NCBI RefSeq assembly: GCF_003664185.1
Contig: NZ_RCCS01000010.1
Coordinates: forward strand, 186,001 to 250,000
Direction: 5' to 3'
DNA length: 64,000 nt
Source of the DNA: Tenacibaculum discolor
GTDB taxonomy: Bacteria; Bacteroidota; Bacteroidia; Flavobacteriales; Flavobacteriaceae
Under the pieces are notes generated by a model, which ran no database searches, was not told where the DNA came from, and saw only the letters and a list, made by a program, of their open reading frames with translations. A program made the position numbers and the translations under genes. Position 1 is the stretch's first letter. Each line of letters starts with the position of its first letter. Below are positions 9,202-18,156 of this stretch, piece by piece.

Positions 9202-9867
9202 CTATTTTCTATGATCTGTGCTGATTGCAACTCCTAATTGAATTCTATTAAAGTTGCCAACCTCATTTAGATTTATCAGTTGATATCCTGCTTGAAGCTT
9301 AACTATGTCAGATACTTTGTATTTAAAACCAGCTCCAAACCAGTTTTGATTATAGGATTCACCCTTAAAATCTAAAAAAGTTTCATTATACAAATATGTA
9401 GACCATTTTTTATCGATAGGATGACTTAAAGCTAATTGATATCGGAAAAAATTACCAGTTGTTGATTCAAAAAAACGTTGTTCTCCTCTAAAACGATGTG
9501 CTAAATTTAAGCTAGCTATTTTATGCTTTACATTTAGGTCTTCATAAATTCGATGTTCGTTAAAATCGCCCGCGTCAATACCAAAAGTTCTATCTGTATT
9601 TAAGAAAGCATATCCTACGGTAGCGCTTAAAGTTTTGTTGAATTTATAATTACCACCTAAACGTCCAATGAATTGCTGTATATCGTCTCCAATTTCAAAA
9701 AAACGGAAATGCGCCATGCTTTTTAAACTAAACTTCTCAGAAATTTGATGAGATCCGTTGTACATATACCATACACCTAATTCTTTTGTTGGGTCTGGGG
9801 CTACTGATTGTTGAGCGAAATTGTTTAATGAAAATAAAGTGATAATTAATAAAGTTAACTTTTTCAT
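9202..9867 (-). CDS. DUF2490 outer-membrane beta-barrel protein
   Basis: A 221-residue protein with a clear Sec signal (MKKLTLLIITLFSLNNFAQQ), followed by alternating hydrophobic and polar residues and aromatic strand ends (ELGVWYMYNGSHQIS, NWFGAGFKYKVSD), ending in the strand RIQLGVAIST. This fits DUF2490, a predicted small outer-membrane barrel common in Bacteroidota. Function unknown. It lies 43 bases upstream of the DUF819 gene on the same strand and may be transcribed with it. A minus-strand terminator separates it from the upstream peptidase gene. Confidence 0.87.
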   Translation of the reverse strand: MKKLTLLIITLFSLNNFAQQSVAPDPTKELGVWYMYNGSHQISEKFSLKSMAHFRFFEIGDDIQQFIGRLGGNYKFNKTLSATVGYAFLNTDRTFGIDAGDFNEHRIYEDLNVKHKIASLNLAHRFRGEQRFFESTTGNFFRYQLALSHPIDKKWSTYLYNETFLDFKGESYNQNWFGAGFKYKVSDIVKLQAGYQLINLNEVGNFNRIQLGVAISTDHRK

Positions 9868-9896
9868 AATTGTTAAAGTGGTTGTTTGTTATATTA

Positions 9897-9931
9897 AAAA
9901 TCCCCTACATATGCGGTATATGTAGGAGATT
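9897..9931 (-). terminator. Rho-independent terminator behind the S9 peptidase gene
   Basis: Read on the minus strand, CTCCTACATAT / ATATGTAGGGG with a five-base loop followed by ATTTTTAA. Lies about 75 bases behind the S9 peptidase stop. Confidence 0.75.
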
Positions 9932-10007
9932 CAATTGTTATATGAGCAAAAATAAAAACCAGAGTTTTCTTAAGAAAAATTAGAATGTTAAAATTGCGCC
10001 AACTTGT

Positions 10008-11927
10008 TTATAATTCATCATTTTTAATAGGTTCCTCTTTTTTTAGATAAGTATCTAAAAATTGTAAAATTCTACTATTAGCTTCTATTTGATTTTCCTT
10101 TTTAACAAAACCATGTCCTTCATCATCAAAAAGAACATATTCTACAGGAACACCATTTTTCTTAACTCCAGCTACAATTTCGTCTGACTCTACTTGTAAA
10201 ACTCTTGGATCTTTAGCTCCTTGTAATACCATTAATGGTTTGGTTACTTTATCTGTATGAAATAAAGGAGAAATTCTTTTCAATCTTACCGAGTCTGCAG
10301 AGTGTGGATCACCTAACTCTTTGTATAAAGCTTCTCTAAAAGACTCCCACCAAGAAGGAATGCTTTTTAAGGTGCGCATCCAGTTCGTAACTCCGTAAAT
10401 GTTTACTCCAACAGCAAATTCTTCAGGAGCATATGTTAAAGCTGCCATTGTCATATAACCTCCGTAAGACCCTCCTATGATTCCTATTTTTTCAGCGTCT
10501 ATTTCTGGTTGTTTTGCTAACCAATTTTTACCCTCTACACAATCTTGCAAATCTTTTTCTCCGTGGTTTAAATCATCCATAGTAAAAAAGGTTTTACCAT
10601 ATCCGCTACTACCACGATTATTAACAGCCAAAACAGCATATCCGTGGTTTACTAAATATTGAATTCTTGAACTAAAGTTTTGACGTGATTGCCCTCCAGG
10701 ACCTCCGTGAACCCAAACCAAAGCAGGCACTTTAGTATCTTCTGAAGCTTGATGTGGCAAGTAGTAGATTGCAGGAATAGTTACTCCATCAAAAGAAGGG
10801 TAACGAATTACTTTCGCTTTTACTAAATCTTCGGGGTTAATTTCTTTATTTAATACATCAGTTAGTTGTGTTTGCTTTTTTGTTTTTAAGTCATACACAT
10901 ATAAGTTAGAAGGAGTGTTAGAGCCACCAGCATAAAAACGCATCATGCTTTCATCTCTAGAAAAACCAACACTAGTAATGCTTTTTCCGTTAACATTAGG
11001 TAGTTCTATGTTTTTACCAGCTTTAACATCATAAACTTCAATTACATTCTTAGCATCTTCATTAATATATGTTACTCTGTAGCTACCATTATTGGTAAAG
11101 TAACTTCCAGAAATATCCCAGTCTTTAGCTAATACTTTTTCTGTTTCGTTGGTATTAATAGTATATTTCATTAAGGTAGCAAATTCACCTTCCGCATCTG
11201 TTGTATAGTAAAACTCAGTATCATCAATAGAAAAATCAGCTGCTGAATTACCACTTAATCTTAGGTTAATTTTAGTGATTACTTTGGTGGTTCTGTCAAA
11301 CAAAAACAAATCACTATCGTTGGTGTTAACTGTTTTGCTTAGTGCTAACATATTTTTGTTGTTTGATATAGCCGAAACGTTATAACCTTCTTTGTTTTCA
11401 TAAATCATTTTAGGAGTAAAAGTTTCAAGATCCATTTCGTAGAGGTCCATAAAGCGATTGTCTCTTTTGTTTGAAGTAAAAAAGAAACTTTTTTCATCTT
11501 TAGCCCACCCAAAAAAGCTAGCTCTAGCTCCTTTGGTTGGTGTTAAATCTTTAATGTAACCATTAAGTTCTCTTAAAAAGATGTGGTAAATTTCATCACC
11601 ATTATTATCCATTCTAAACAGCATTCTTTCATCTTTTGGAAAATAAGAGGTTGCAAAAACTGAAGAGCTATCTGATTTTGTAATAGGCTCTAACTCACCA
11701 CCAGAAGTTGAAACAGTGTACATGTTATAAATTCCTGAACGATTACTAGTTACTAGTAATTTAGAGTTATCAGGAGAAAAACTTCCTCCAAAAACATTTT
11801 CGTTATCCATCATTTGCTCAATAGAGTATTTTTTGAGTGTTATGATGGCTTTGTCAGAATCTTTTTTATCCATTTTACAGGCAACTACCGAAAAGGCAAT
11901 GGCAAGTAGTAAGAAATGTTTTTTCAT
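10008..11927 (-). CDS. S9 family prolyl-oligopeptidase-type lipoprotein
   Basis: Predicted protein of 639 residues. Lipoprotein signal MKKHFLLLAIAFSVVACKM, then a WD40/beta-propeller region (about 35-370) with repeats such as GGSFSPDNSKLLVTSNRSG, then the alpha/beta hydrolase domain. The catalytic serine sits in GIIGGSYGGYMT (near 487), the aspartate in LQGAKDPRV and the histidine in DDEGHGF. The oxyanion segment VWVHGGPGG is intact. The S9C group cleaves short peptides or blocked N-termini and the propeller excludes large substrates. It is probably a periplasmic or surface peptidase. It lies directly downstream of the giant BNR-repeat gene on the same strand. Confidence 0.93.
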   Translation of the reverse strand: MKKHFLLLAIAFSVVACKMDKKDSDKAIITLKKYSIEQMMDNENVFGGSFSPDNSKLLVTSNRSGIYNMYTVSTSGGELEPITKSDSSSVFATSYFPKDERMLFRMDNNGDEIYHIFLRELNGYIKDLTPTKGARASFFGWAKDEKSFFFTSNKRDNRFMDLYEMDLETFTPKMIYENKEGYNVSAISNNKNMLALSKTVNTNDSDLFLFDRTTKVITKINLRLSGNSAADFSIDDTEFYYTTDAEGEFATLMKYTINTNETEKVLAKDWDISGSYFTNNGSYRVTYINEDAKNVIEVYDVKAGKNIELPNVNGKSITSVGFSRDESMMRFYAGGSNTPSNLYVYDLKTKKQTQLTDVLNKEINPEDLVKAKVIRYPSFDGVTIPAIYYLPHQASEDTKVPALVWVHGGPGGQSRQNFSSRIQYLVNHGYAVLAVNNRGSSGYGKTFFTMDDLNHGEKDLQDCVEGKNWLAKQPEIDAEKIGIIGGSYGGYMTMAALTYAPEEFAVGVNIYGVTNWMRTLKSIPSWWESFREALYKELGDPHSADSVRLKRISPLFHTDKVTKPLMVLQGAKDPRVLQVESDEIVAGVKKNGVPVEYVLFDDEGHGFVKKENQIEANSRILQFLDTYLKKEEPIKNDEL

Positions 11928-11971
11928 AAGTGTATGTTTGGGTTATTAATTTTTGTTTTTAGTAAGCTTTT

Positions 11972-14900
11972 TTATTCTAAACTAAATTGCTTGGTTTCTT
12001 TAAAAGGAGACAAGTCTATTTTCTCAACTTCAATCTTATATTCTTTCCAATCTTTATCAAAGAAAGCATTGGTTTTTTCTAGTGCTGGTTTTAATGCTTC
12101 TTTAAATTGAATAATTAATTGTTTTTCTGTAGAAGTTTGTTCTCCAAATCTACTATTAACGTATCTGTTAGCTATTCCTAAACGTTGCGTAACATTCATT
12201 TCTGGGTTTCGTGTAATCCCCTGTCTTTTGTCTACTTTTCCTAAATAAACAGCTAAAAGTGTATCTATTTTCTTAACAATATTTTTAGAGCCTTTAATTG
12301 ATTCTTTATAAAGTTTTTTATCTTTTTTAGATAGTTTTTGATTGAAGCTGTTGGCTATATTTTTACTTTCAACTAACTGTTTTACCACATCAGCTATAAT
12401 TTTTTGTTGAGACTCTAAGTCTTTGGCTGTTGCATATTTTTGATCGATTGCGTTTTGAGAAATACGAAGTCTAGGATCAAACTTTACAGTAATATTTTTT
12501 TCTGATGTTTGGTTACCAAACGTAGCTTTTATTCTGTAAGTACCAGGTTTTACTTGTACACCCCTAGGTTCTCTTTTTTGTTTTCTGATTGTTCTTGAAG
12601 GTCGAGGAACACCTTTTTCACTCATAAACCAAACACCTTTGTGAATTCCATTTTCTTTAGGAGTTTTTCTTTTAAAAGTTCGAATAAGCCTGTTACCATC
12701 AAAAACTTCAAATTTGATAGAATCCCATTTTACAGTATTTTCATCCTCCTTTTTTAGTGGTTTCTTATCTTTTTCATCAGGTTTTTTTGTTGATTTTGGT
12801 TTATTCACATAAAACTGAACCAAAGCACCACGACCTCTGTTAGTTCCATTAAACATAGCATCAGCACCAAATCGGCTACCAGTGGGTTGTTGGTATGCTG
12901 CTTGATATGCTGTTGGTGGTGTGAATAACTCAATATTTTTGGTAAGAATATTTTTGTCTTTAGCTAAAGCTCTTAATGGACGAATATCATCTAATACCCA
13001 TGCTGCTCTACCAAAAGTACCAATAACTAAATCGTGTTCTCTTGGGTGAATTACTAAATCTTTTACAGGAACTGTAGGGAAACCTTCCGTCCATTTAGTC
13101 CATTTTTTTCCTGCATCAATAGAAATATACAAGCCATCATCAGTTCCCAAGAAAAGTAAAATTGGCTCAATTGGGTCTTCAATAATACATTGTGTAAAGC
13201 TTTTTACGTCATTTTCATCAACAATACGTTCCCAAGTTGTTCCATAATCTTTAGTTCTGTAAGCATAAGGTTTATAGTTAAAACGACGATAATCGTTAGC
13301 AACTAGTAAAGCTTCTCCTTTATTTTTGTTAGATGCTTTTATTTGCGTAATCCAACTGTTTTCTGGTAATCCTTTTAGGTTTTTGGCAACATTTGTCCAA
13401 GTTGTACCTCCATTTTTAGTAATATGTACTTGTCCATCATCAGTAGCAGCCCACAACATATCTTTTTCAGTAGGAGAGGGTTCAATTACTAAAACAGTAC
13501 AGTGGTTTTCTGCACCAGTAGCATCCATGGTTAACCCACCACTTTCAGATTGTTTGAGTTTACTTTTATCATTTGTAGTTAAGTCTGGAGAAATTACCTT
13601 CCATGTTAACCCTTTATCAGTTGATTTATGTACAAACTGACTTCCAAAATATAGTGTAGAATTATCAAAAGGATCAATATTAATAGCAGCATTCCAATTG
13701 AAGCGTAGTTTTATATCAGCATCAGGATGTGTTGGACGAACGGTATAGTTATTACCTGTTTTATAATCGTAACGAGATACATATCCTTGTTGACTCATAG
13801 ACCAGCCATAACGCGAGTCGTCTTTATCAGGAATAACATCAAAACCATCTCCAAAGCTAATCTCTTGCCAATAAGAATTTCGTATTCCTTGTGCTTTCCA
13901 TACATAAGCTGGTCCTCTCCAAGAACCATTATCTTGCATACCGCCATACACATTATATGGAAACTCATTATCTACATTAATATGATAAAATTGAGCTACT
14001 GGTAAATTACCAATAAAACGCCAAGTTTTACCACCGTCTTTGGTAACATTCATTCCTCCATCATTTCCATCAATCATAAACTTTCCATTTTTTGAGTGAA
14101 TCCACCAAGCATGATGGTCTGGGTGAATACCGTTATCAACTCCATATGCAGGCATGAGTTGTTTAAAGTTCTTTCCTCCATCAATAGAAACATTTATGTA
14201 CGTAAAAACAGTATATAACTTATGTTCGTTTTGAGGATCTACATAAATTTCTGAATAGTAAAAAGGTCTATTTCCAATGCCTTTTTTATCATTAATCTTT
14301 TTCCAAGAAAAACCACCATCTTCACTTTTATATAAAGCATTTTTTTTTGCTTCAACAAGAGCATACACAGTATTTGGATTCGAAGGAGCGATTGCTACGC
14401 CAATTCTACCTAGTTCGCCTTTAGGGAAGCCTTCTTTTTCGGTAATTTTCTTCCAGTTATCGCCACCGTCATGGGTAATGTATAAACCGCTTCCTTCATC
14501 TCCAGATTTAAAAAACCAAGGATCTCGTTTGTGTTCCCACATAGCTGCTATTAGTTTATTAGGATTGGATGGATCCATAATTAAATCAGCAGCACCAGTT
14601 TTGTTATTGTTGAATAAAATTTGTTTCCAAGTTTTACCACCGTCGGTAGTTTTATATACACCACGTTCTTTATGTTCTCCCCAAGGAGATCCGATAGCAC
14701 CTACGTATACAACATCCGGATTGTTTGGGTGTATAACTACACGGTGTATGTGACGTGTTTTTTCTAATCCCATTGATTTCCATGATCTACCACCATCAAG
14801 AGATTTAAAAATTCCATAACCACCATTTAAACTATTACGAGGATTTCCTTCACCAGTTCCTGCCCAAATTACACTAGGATTGGATTGTTGTATGGCTAAA

Positions 14901-15166
14901 GCACCAATAGAAGCAGTTACTTCTTTATCAAAAATGGGTTCCCATTTAATACCTCCTGAAGTAGATTTCCATATACCTCCTGAAGCTGTACCAACAAACA
15001 TAATATCAGGGTTAGATTCTACAACATCAATGGCTGTTACACGTCCGCTCATTCCACCAGGACCAATATTTCTTGGTTTCATGTTTTTGACTAAATCCAT
15101 TGAGAATTCTTGAGAAAAAGCAGCACAAGAGAAGGTTATAAATAGGAGATAAAAAAGTTTTTTCAT
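11972..15166 (-). CDS. Large secreted BNR/VPS10-type repeat protein
   Basis: About 1064 residues from the ATG at 15166; the frame is open upstream, but MKKLFYLLFITFSCAAFSQE is an evident signal peptide. Residues from about 30 to 700 contain many sialidase-like BNR units (SxDGGxxW: SLDGGRSWK, TTDGGKTWK, SEDGGFSWK, SIDAGKKWT) that form one or two beta-propellers as in VPS10/sortilin-like exo-sialidase-fold proteins. The rest is a lysine-rich, probably helical C-terminal domain, with no type IX secretion tail that I can see. Often labelled glycosyl hydrolase, but I see no proven catalytic set. It is followed on the same strand by the S9 peptidase 44 bases downstream, so the pair may act on exported peptides. 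Confidence 0.88.
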   Translation of the reverse strand: MKKLFYLLFITFSCAAFSQEFSMDLVKNMKPRNIGPGGMSGRVTAIDVVESNPDIMFVGTASGGIWKSTSGGIKWEPIFDKEVTASIGALAIQQSNPSVIWAGTGEGNPRNSLNGGYGIFKSLDGGRSWKSMGLEKTRHIHRVVIHPNNPDVVYVGAIGSPWGEHKERGVYKTTDGGKTWKQILFNNNKTGAADLIMDPSNPNKLIAAMWEHKRDPWFFKSGDEGSGLYITHDGGDNWKKITEKEGFPKGELGRIGVAIAPSNPNTVYALVEAKKNALYKSEDGGFSWKKINDKKGIGNRPFYYSEIYVDPQNEHKLYTVFTYINVSIDGGKNFKQLMPAYGVDNGIHPDHHAWWIHSKNGKFMIDGNDGGMNVTKDGGKTWRFIGNLPVAQFYHINVDNEFPYNVYGGMQDNGSWRGPAYVWKAQGIRNSYWQEISFGDGFDVIPDKDDSRYGWSMSQQGYVSRYDYKTGNNYTVRPTHPDADIKLRFNWNAAINIDPFDNSTLYFGSQFVHKSTDKGLTWKVISPDLTTNDKSKLKQSESGGLTMDATGAENHCTVLVIEPSPTEKDMLWAATDDGQVHITKNGGTTWTNVAKNLKGLPENSWITQIKASNKNKGEALLVANDYRRFNYKPYAYRTKDYGTTWERIVDENDVKSFTQCIIEDPIEPILLFLGTDDGLYISIDAGKKWTKWTEGFPTVPVKDLVIHPREHDLVIGTFGRAAWVLDDIRPLRALAKDKNILTKNIELFTPPTAYQAAYQQPTGSRFGADAMFNGTNRGRGALVQFYVNKPKSTKKPDEKDKKPLKKEDENTVKWDSIKFEVFDGNRLIRTFKRKTPKENGIHKGVWFMSEKGVPRPSRTIRKQKREPRGVQVKPGTYRIKATFGNQTSEKNITVKFDPRLRISQNAIDQKYATAKDLESQQKIIADVVKQLVESKNIANSFNQKLSKKDKKLYKESIKGSKNIVKKIDTLLAVYLGKVDKRQGITRNPEMNVTQRLGIANRYVNSRFGEQTSTEKQLIIQFKEALKPALEKTNAFFDKDWKEYKIEVEKIDLSPFKETKQFSLE

Positions 15167-15191
15167 AATAGTTAGTTGCTTGTAATTTAAG

Positions 15192-15208
15192 TTTGTACAA
15201 TGTACAAA
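15192..15208. promoter_or_regulatory. Palindrome upstream of the BNR-protein gene
   Basis: TTTGTACA, a central A, then TGTACAAA: a perfect 17-base dyad 26 bases upstream of the start codon of the large BNR protein. A dyad of this size in a leader region is a reasonable operator candidate. The closest regulator gene is the Arc-like protein at 15263-15430; a link is only a guess. Confidence 0.4.
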
Positions 15209-15243
15209 ATAGAAAACGCCCAATAAAATTGGACGTTTTTTTT
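15209..15243 (-). terminator. Hairpin terminator behind the Arc-like gene
   Basis: AACGCCCAAT / ATTGGACGTT with one mismatch and a three-base loop. It sits directly after the minus-strand Arc-like gene and just before the leader of the large BNR protein; the T-run is stronger on the plus strand (TTTTTTTT), so termination may work in both directions. Confidence 0.65.
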
Positions 15244-15262
15244 AACAAGTTCTTAAGATTTG

Positions 15263-15430
15263 TTATTCTTCTTCTTTCTTTTTAGGTTCTCTTTTGGCTT
15301 CTTTAAGTGCTTGCATAAGCATCCATTCAATCTGCCCATTGGTAGATCGAAATTCATCTGAAGCCCATTTTTCAATGGCTTTTAACATATCTTCATTAAT
15401 GCGGAGTGCAAAAGCTTTCTTCTTTGCCAT
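15263..15430 (-). CDS. Arc-like ribbon-helix-helix DNA-binding protein
   Basis: A 55-residue protein: MAKKKAFALRINEDMLKAIE, then KWASDEFRSTNGQIEWMLM, then a charged tail KREPKKKEEE. The short N-terminal beta strand KAFALRI followed by two helices with the pattern xxRSTNGQIExxL is typical of the Arc/MetJ superfamily, which binds DNA as a dimer with the strand in the major groove. Unlike many such proteins it has no toxin partner beside it; the flanking genes are the BNR protein downstream and a PH-like membrane protein upstream. It may regulate a neighbouring gene. Confidence 0.85.
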   Translation of the reverse strand: MAKKKAFALRINEDMLKAIEKWASDEFRSTNGQIEWMLMQALKEAKREPKKKEEE

Positions 15431-15568
15431 GTTGTGTTTTATAATAGTGTTTTTTTGAAACGCTAAAATGGTTGCAAAAATACAATTTCAAATTTCTTTT
15501 AATTTACAGTAAAGACATTATAAAGGTTAAAATATATACTATTGTAATAGTTATTACTTGTATCATTA

Positions 15569-16069
15569 TTAGTTGATTTTGTATTGATAGTTTTCTAATA
15601 CATGTTTAGCTTCTTGTTCTTTTTTTGTTCCTATCAATAACTTTTTTCCGTTTTTAAGTTCTAGTTGAATACCAATGGTTCCTGAAATGTTAATAGCAGT
15701 TCCTTTTTTTCTATTCCAAAGTAAACCGCTTTTGAATCCCCAGCCGCCATATTCGCCAATAGGATCATAGGTTCTGATATATGCTTTATTAATTTCAGAC
15801 CAAGCTATTTTTTTAAAAGAAAAGTGAAAAGGAAAAAATTGATAATGAATTCCATATTCATCAATTCTTGTCGTTAGTTTAAAAATAAAGATAAAAGCAA
15901 AAGAAGCAACAATTCCAAGAAGAACAAATATAAACTCAGTAGAACTCATTGTTGAATTTTGTTGTGTATATTCTTTAATGATAAGTGTAACAGGTACAAT
16001 TAGGCATAGTGCTAATAACACTAACAGCCATAGTTGAGTAAATTGTTGTTCTTCTTTAAAAACTTTCAT
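15569..16069 (-). CDS. Membrane protein with PH-like domain
   Basis: Predicted protein of 166 residues with two membrane helices (about 13-31 and 44-63) and then a small soluble domain: RIDEYGIHYQFFPFHFSFKKIAW, EINKAYIRTYDPIGEYGGWG, and a strand-rich stretch up to KKLLIGTKKEQEAKHVLENYQ. The second part has the layout of bacterial PH-like domains (seven strands plus a C-terminal helix). Function unknown. It lies one base after the DUF4177 gene, and both probably belong to the operon that starts with the SPFH gene. Confidence 0.75.
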   Translation of the reverse strand: MKVFKEEQQFTQLWLLVLLALCLIVPVTLIIKEYTQQNSTMSSTEFIFVLLGIVASFAFIFIFKLTTRIDEYGIHYQFFPFHFSFKKIAWSEINKAYIRTYDPIGEYGGWGFKSGLLWNRKKGTAINISGTIGIQLELKNGKKLLIGTKKEQEAKHVLENYQYKIN

Positions 16070-16070
16070 T

Positions 16071-16238
16071 TTATCGGTTTTTATCTCTTTCTAAAATGAC
16101 TTCAATATTACCGTCACTTACTTGGTATGTACTAGCAACTCGCCAACCTTGTTTCGCATAATTGTTAATTTCATCTTCAAACTTTTGTCTTCCGTTAGAC
16201 CAACTAAATTTTCTATGTATAATTTTATATTCTTTCAT
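16071..16238 (-). CDS. DUF4177-like small protein
   Basis: A 55-residue protein beginning MKEYKIIHRKFSWSNGRQKF and ending VSDGNIEVILERDKNR. The pattern of an N-terminal strand, a helix with LxxxINxxAxxGWRV, and a final strand with VILER matches DUF4177, small proteins of unknown function often next to membrane proteins. It sits 18 bases after the SPFH gene and one base before the PH-like gene, so the three are very likely one operon. Confidence 0.8.
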   Translation of the reverse strand: MKEYKIIHRKFSWSNGRQKFEDEINNYAKQGWRVASTYQVSDGNIEVILERDKNR

Positions 16239-16256
16239 TAGTAAGTAATAGTTTTT

Positions 16257-17117
16257 TTAATGATTTAAAGTTCCTGCATTTACTACTGGAGAAGCTTCTT
16301 TATCTCCACATAAAATAACCAATAAATTGCTAACCATAGCAGCTTTACGTTCTTCATCTAAATCAACAATCTCTTTTTTGTTTAATTCCTCTAAAGCCAT
16401 ATCAACCATATCAACTGCACCTTGTACAATTTTATGACGAGCTGCAACGATGGCTGTAGCTTGTTGGCGTTTTAACATTGCACTTGCTATTTCTTGTGCA
16501 TAGGCTAAATAACCAATTCGTGCTTCTAAAACCTCAATACCTGCAATAGCTAATCGTTCTTCTAACTCTTTTTCTAATGCTTCACTTACTTCGTTTACAC
16601 TAGAGCGTAGTGTAATATCTTCTTCGTGTCCCTCATCAGCAAAATTGTCATATGGATACATACTAGCTAGTTTTCGTACAGCAGCATCTGTTTGTACACG
16701 AACAAAATTCTCATAATTATCAACATCAAAAGCAGCTTTATAGGTTTCTGTAACTCTCCAAACTAAAATGGTACTTATCATTACTGGGTTTCCTAGTTTA
16801 TCGTTAACCTTTAAACGCTCACTATCAAAATTACTAGCCCTTAACGAAACAGTTTTCTTTTTGTATAATGGATTAGCCCAGTATAAACCATTTTGTTTCA
16901 CAGTACCTACATATTTACCGAAGAATAATAGAACTTTTGAAGAATTAGGGTTCACTAAAATGAAACCTAACGCCAAAATAAATGCTAATACTGAAATTAA
17001 TATAAAAATTGGGTTTTCGTTTTTTACTGTTAAAGCGATTCCGCCAATAAAAAGAATAAGTACAATAAAAAACATTACGTACCCATTTGCTGGTTTGATG
17101 ATTTTTTCTGCTTTCAT
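16257..17117 (-). CDS. SPFH/band-7 domain membrane protein
   Basis: Predicted protein of 286 residues with two N-terminal helices (about 12-29 and 33-52), then an SPFH domain: VLLFFGKYVGTVKQNGLYWANP, SLRASNFDSERLKVND, PVMISTILVWRVTETYKAAF, RSSVNEVSEALEKELEERL, and GIEVLEARIGYLAYAQEIA. The C-terminal part is a helical region with KRQQATAIVAARHKIVQGAV. The group is the slipin/flotillin-like proteins that form membrane-associated rings and organise membrane domains. Leads an operon with the DUF4177 and PH-like genes. Confidence 0.92.
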   Translation of the reverse strand: MKAEKIIKPANGYVMFFIVLILFIGGIALTVKNENPIFILISVLAFILALGFILVNPNSSKVLLFFGKYVGTVKQNGLYWANPLYKKKTVSLRASNFDSERLKVNDKLGNPVMISTILVWRVTETYKAAFDVDNYENFVRVQTDAAVRKLASMYPYDNFADEGHEEDITLRSSVNEVSEALEKELEERLAIAGIEVLEARIGYLAYAQEIASAMLKRQQATAIVAARHKIVQGAVDMVDMALEELNKKEIVDLDEERKAAMVSNLLVILCGDKEASPVVNAGTLNH

Positions 17118-17239
17118 GTTTGTTTTATTTAAAGTGATATTAAAATGATATCATAAAGATATAAATTAAATTTTGTTAAATCCAAATTTTTGATGATTAT
17201 ATTTTATAATTTAGCTTCCGATTATAATTTAAACCGTTC

Positions 17240-18028
17240 ATGAAGACAAAATTTTTAATAGTACTAGCTGCATTGTTAGTGAGTATTTCGTCAATAGCCA
17301 ACAACGAAGATGTTTGGGGACCAACAGGTCATAGAGCTACTGGAAAAATTGCAGAAAAACATTTGACTAAAAAAGCTAGAAAGAAAATTGAAAAATTACT
17401 ACAAGGTGAGAGCTTAGCGTTTGTATCTACTTATGCAGATGAAATAAAGTCTGATAGAAAGAAATATGGTAAGTTTTATACTTGGCACTATGTAAATATG
17501 CCATTAGATGCTCGTTACGAAGAAACAGAGAAAAATCCGAAAGGAGATATGATTACTGGTATAGAGCAATGTGTAAAAGTGTTAAAGGATGAAAATAGTT
17601 CAATTGAAGACAAACGTTTTTACTTAAAAATGTTAGTGCACTTAGTAGGTGATTTACATCAACCTATGCATGTTGGACAAAAAGAAGATTTAGGAGGTAA
17701 TAAAATTCAGGTTCAATGGCATGGAAAAGGGTCTAATTTACACAGAGTTTGGGATGAAAACTTGATTAATAAGTGGGATATGAGTTATGTTGAATTAGCT
17801 GATAATGCAAGAGATTTATCTAAAGAGCAAATCAAAGTAATTCAAAAAGGAACTGTTGTAGATTGGTTACATGATACACACAAAATTACTAAAGAGGTGT
17901 ACAAGTCTGCTGAAGTAGGAGAAAACTTACGTTACCGTTATTCGTATGTGTATTTTCCTGTAGTTAGAGAACAGTTACAAAAAGGAGGTTTACGTTTAGC
18001 TAAATTACTGAATGAAATTTTTTGTTAG
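17240..18028 (+). CDS. Secreted S1/P1 nuclease
   Basis: Predicted protein of 262 residues. Signal peptide MKTKFLIVLAALLVSISSIA, and then the mature N-terminus at or near Trp26 (VWGPTGHRATGKIA). In nuclease P1 the N-terminal Trp amino group and the His five residues later bind zinc; here W26 and H31 keep that spacing. Further zinc ligands lie in TYADEIKSD, HLVGDLHQPMHVG and the H of LHRVWD. The enzyme cuts single-stranded DNA and RNA and acts outside the cell or in the periplasm, probably for phosphate or nucleotide scavenging. Followed by a strong terminator. Confidence 0.94.
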   Translation: MKTKFLIVLAALLVSISSIANNEDVWGPTGHRATGKIAEKHLTKKARKKIEKLLQGESLAFVSTYADEIKSDRKKYGKFYTWHYVNMPLDARYEETEKNPKGDMITGIEQCVKVLKDENSSIEDKRFYLKMLVHLVGDLHQPMHVGQKEDLGGNKIQVQWHGKGSNLHRVWDENLINKWDMSYVELADNARDLSKEQIKVIQKGTVVDWLHDTHKITKEVYKSAEVGENLRYRYSYVYFPVVREQLQKGGLRLAKLLNEIFC

Positions 18029-18053
18029 TAGAACAAATAAACGATAATAAGAA

Positions 18054-18086
18054 GAGCTCGGAAATTGTATTTCCGAGCTTTTTTCT
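18054..18086 (+). terminator. Rho-independent terminator
   Basis: AGCTCGGAAAT / ATTTCCGAGCT with a three-base loop followed by TTTTTT, 25 bases behind the S1/P1 nuclease stop. Confidence 0.92.
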
Positions 18087-18156
18087 TGTTAATATTTAGT
18101 TAATTCTATCTTTTTAATGTGATAAACAGTTAATTTTGAGAGAAATCGTTTTAAAA

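Noticed and set aside
13326-14753. Several plus-strand frames of 90-160 residues within the large BNR-protein gene
   Set aside because: They lie opposite the repeats of the minus-strand gene and simply mirror their composition; no start signals or domains.
15027-15248. 73-residue frame at the start of the BNR-protein gene, shifted frame
   Set aside because: It overlaps the signal peptide region of the real gene and the terminator at 15209-15243; a shadow.
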